This document shows, piece after piece, positions 62,165 to 64,000 of a stretch of DNA of 64,000 bases (positions are counted from its first letter, which is position 1; the number at the start of each line of letters is the position of its first letter). Under the pieces are notes generated by a model that had not been told where the DNA came from, searched no databases, and worked only from the letters and a program-made list of their open reading frames with translations. This DNA comes from Marinobacterium_D sp050908845 (GTDB lineage Bacteria; Pseudomonadota; Gammaproteobacteria; Pseudomonadales; Balneatricaceae): positions 3,162,001-3,226,000 of the forward strand of contig NZ_CP194171.1 in assembly GCF_050908845.1 (NCBI RefSeq), in the 5' to 3' direction. A program made the position numbers and the translations under genes.

Positions 62165-63019
62165 TCAGTCCAGCAGACCGATCGCCTTGGCGGTTGCTTC
62201 GATCGGCGCATAGTCGTCGTTGGACGCCGGCACAAAGCTTTCACGCGGGAAGCTTGCAAGCAGGTCCGGATCGTCCATGCCCAGCAGCGCTTCGCGTACC
62301 TTAGACTTGAAACCGTCGCCAAAGCGCTCGTTCACATCGCCACGGATGGTCCACTGGTAATCCGGGTAGGTCGGCGTGGTCCAGATCACTTTCACTTTCT
62401 CTTCGTCGACCTTGCCCTCTTCCTTCTCTTTCTCCCAGACGGCGAAGTTCACTGCGCCGATCTCGTAAGCGCCGGACTGAACCTGGGCGATGGTACGGCT
62501 GTGGTCGCCGGAGAAGCCGACACGGGAGAACACCTCTTCAGGTGCCGCGTTGAAGTGCTCGCGCAGGTAGAACTCAGGCATCAGACGGCCGGAGGTGGAG
62601 CCCTTGGAGCCGAAGGTGAAGGTCTTGCCCTTGATCTCAGCGCTCAGCTCATCGCCCGCTTCCAGGCCGGTGGAGGTATTGGCGATGATGTAGGATTTAA
62701 AGAACTGGTCTTCATAACCCTGGGCCAGGGCTTCGGAATCCGGCACCAGACGACGTGCCTGCACGCCGGACAGACCGCCAAACCAGGCCAGCTGCACCTG
62801 ATCGTTACGGAAGGCGGTGATCGCGGCAGCATAGGATTTCACCGGAATGTACTTCACATCCACATCGAGCTGCTCGCTCAGGTAGTCGGCCACCTTGCCG
62901 AAACGTTCCTGCAGACGGGATTCATCGGCATCGGGAATCGCCGTGAAGACAAAAGTATCGGCCTGTGCCAGCGCCGGCAGCAGTGCGATTGCAGCGGTAA
63001 TTTTGCGAAGAAATGACAT
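62165..63019 (-). CDS. putative selenate ABC transporter substrate-binding protein
   Basis: A 284-residue PhnD-like periplasmic receptor with signal peptide MSFLRKITAAIALLPALAQA. PDADESRLQERFGKVADYLSEQLDVDVKYIPVKSYAAAITAFRNDQVQLAWFGGLSGVQAR is the PhnD-family pattern. Because it follows selU by 25 bp, selenium oxyanion uptake is the likely role, as annotated for homologues; phosphonate uptake cannot be excluded. Confidence 0.88.
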   Translation of the reverse strand: MSFLRKITAAIALLPALAQADTFVFTAIPDADESRLQERFGKVADYLSEQLDVDVKYIPVKSYAAAITAFRNDQVQLAWFGGLSGVQARRLVPDSEALAQGYEDQFFKSYIIANTSTGLEAGDELSAEIKGKTFTFGSKGSTSGRLMPEFYLREHFNAAPEEVFSRVGFSGDHSRTIAQVQSGAYEIGAVNFAVWEKEKEEGKVDEEKVKVIWTTPTYPDYQWTIRGDVNERFGDGFKSKVREALLGMDDPDLLASFPRESFVPASNDDYAPIEATAKAIGLLD

Positions 63020-63044
63020 GATTGCTCCTTGTCAGTAGTAAAAG

Positions 63045-64000
63045 TCAGACGTCCTTTGCCGCAAGATACTCACGCACCTCTTCACGGTTGCCGGTAAATT
63101 CAATTCTGCCCTTTCGGTTACGCAGTTGGTAGTCGTACATGGGATCGTAATAGTCCACCAGAAGCCCCAGGATCCAGTCCCAGTGCATCTCCGGGTCACC
63201 CTTGCGGTGACGCTCCAGCGCGCGCTCCATCAGTTCAGCGGCTTCCCGGTAACGCACGCCGCCGAGACGTTTGCGTACACGATAAAGCGACTGGACCAGG
63301 TCATCGGCAAAGGCCTCAAACCCTTCCTCTTCACCCAGGGCACGCTGCCACTTGACCAGTTTGTCGAGAATATAATTGTGGAAACTGTGCTCGACGCGCT
63401 CTTCCAGCGACACCTCCAGCACCACCAGCGGGCTCAGCTCCATGGCGTGCTGCAGCTCCGGTGGCAGCGCGCAACGGCCAACCAGACGGCCTTCGTCTTC
63501 CAGCAGTATCGGCGCCCCTGCAGCCACCGCCTGGCTGTGTTTGGCCTTGAGCAGATCGATCGCGAGGGCGTTTTCGAAATTCAGCTGTGTCGGCTGGCCA
63601 CCCGGCAGACGGCCAAAGCTGGAGCCTCGATGATGGGCCAGCCCTTCCAGATCGACGCTGTAGGAGAACTCGTTGATCATATCGGTCTTGTTGCAGCCGG
63701 TTTTACCCGCCAGCAGCAACAGCGGCTGGTGTGCGCAGATCTGTTCAAACTCGTGCAGCAGGTACTGGCGCATCGCCTTGTAACCGCCGCTGATACGCGG
63801 GTAATCACAGCCGGCCTCGTGCATCCACTGCTGACAGGTCTGGCTGCGCAGTCCGCCGCGCCAGCAGTAGAGATAGCCCTGGGGATTGCGCTCGGCGAAA
63901 TCGACCCAGGCGGAAACGCGTTTCTCTTTGACCTCACCGCATACCAGGCTGTGGCCCAGTTCGATCGCCGCCTGCTGGCCCTTCTGCTTGTAGCAGGTGC
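63045..64000 (-). CDS. selU: tRNA 2-selenouridine synthase (5' end beyond window)
   Basis: The last 318 residues are present; the N-terminus lies past 64000. SelU/MnmH replaces sulfur with selenium in mnm5s2U34 of tRNA-Lys/Glu/Gln via a geranyl intermediate. The rhodanese active site YCWRGGLRSQT is just inside the window, followed by a P-loop domain (LLLAGKTGCNKTDMI) and the conserved FENALAIDLL and EDEGRLVGRCALP segments. It heads an operon with the selenate-type transporter and mscS, a link known from other proteobacteria. One of its tRNA targets, tRNA-Glu(UUC), is encoded at 133-208. Confidence 0.95.
   Translation of the reverse strand, partial: TCYKQKGQQAAIELGHSLVCGEVKEKRVSAWVDFAERNPQGYLYCWRGGLRSQTCQQWMHEAGCDYPRISGGYKAMRQYLLHEFEQICAHQPLLLLAGKTGCNKTDMINEFSYSVDLEGLAHHRGSSFGRLPGGQPTQLNFENALAIDLLKAKHSQAVAAGAPILLEDEGRLVGRCALPPELQHAMELSPLVVLEVSLEERVEHSFHNYILDKLVKWQRALGEEEGFEAFADDLVQSLYRVRKRLGGVRYREAAELMERALERHRKGDPEMHWDWILGLLVDYYDPMYDYQLRNRKGRIEFTGNREEVREYLAAKDV

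Overview
The window looks like a chromosomal segment of a GC-rich, probably marine gammaproteobacterium, most likely of the Oceanospirillaceae (Marinobacterium-like). This is an inference from gene content and protein style: TRAP transporters, pobA, the selU/selenate transport operon, a HsbR/HsbA-like pair and the gltX - tRNA-Ala/Glu neighbourhood also known from Pseudomonas. No rRNA, CRISPR array, complete transposon or phage is visible. Genes are dense and mostly in short operons; many long antisense ORFs are GC-driven shadows and are left out.

Layout. 27-352: a tRNA operon (Ala-GGC, Glu-UUC, Ala-GGC) with a near-consensus promoter. 469-2719: gltX and dgkA, separated by a strong candidate for an unannotated small RNA: NtrC-type sites, a near-perfect sigma54 promoter and about 100 nt of structured RNA ending in an intrinsic terminator. 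2842-5609: a methyltransferase, dusA and tal. 5793-11782: a D-glutamate/5-oxoproline block in which the two halves of mammalian D-glutamate cyclase (DUF1445 and DUF4392) are separate genes flanking pxpABC, followed by a LysR regulator and a D-amino-acid transaminase. 11962-14396: a STAS/PP2C partner-switching pair and mlaA. 14602-21062: a signalling cluster with a receiver protein, a PAS/exonuclease membrane fusion, a symporter-histidine kinase and a DUF294 nucleotidyltransferase, resembling the CrbS acetate-switch neighbourhood. 21205-30698: htpG, a DUF599 protein, pobA and a divergent AraC regulator, a CtaG-like protein with a cytosolic copper amine oxidase, a hydrolase and an exported rhodanese.

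31152-34713: a YegP-family protein, an unknown partner, a B12-dependent radical SAM enzyme and an HTH-like fragment. 34821-39522: a tripartite TRAP transporter with an Asp/Glu/hydantoin-racemase-like enzyme under an RpiR regulator with a clear candidate operator. 39655-48987: LysR, TAXI-TRAP transporter, cytoplasmic sulfatase, outer-membrane porin and SulP permease, a plausible organosulfate uptake and desulfation route. 49020-52248: a RimB-RimK fusion and small envelope proteins. 52262-54920: an AT-rich cassette array with attC-like sites and no integrase in the window (a CALIN), carrying a divergent Nudix-like protein, small unknown proteins and a zinc-ribbon peptide, followed by a heptanucleotide microsatellite near 55250.

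55436-64000: an IclR regulator, an NAD(P)-binding protein, a decayed mscS copy, a Fur-box-preceded cupredoxin/FTR1 iron module, intact mscS and a selenium operon (selU, cut by the window end, with a PhnD/C/E-type putative selenate transporter). A 73-bp direct repeat of the mscS 3' end flanks the iron module. All functions come from reading sequence motifs and context; no database search was run.
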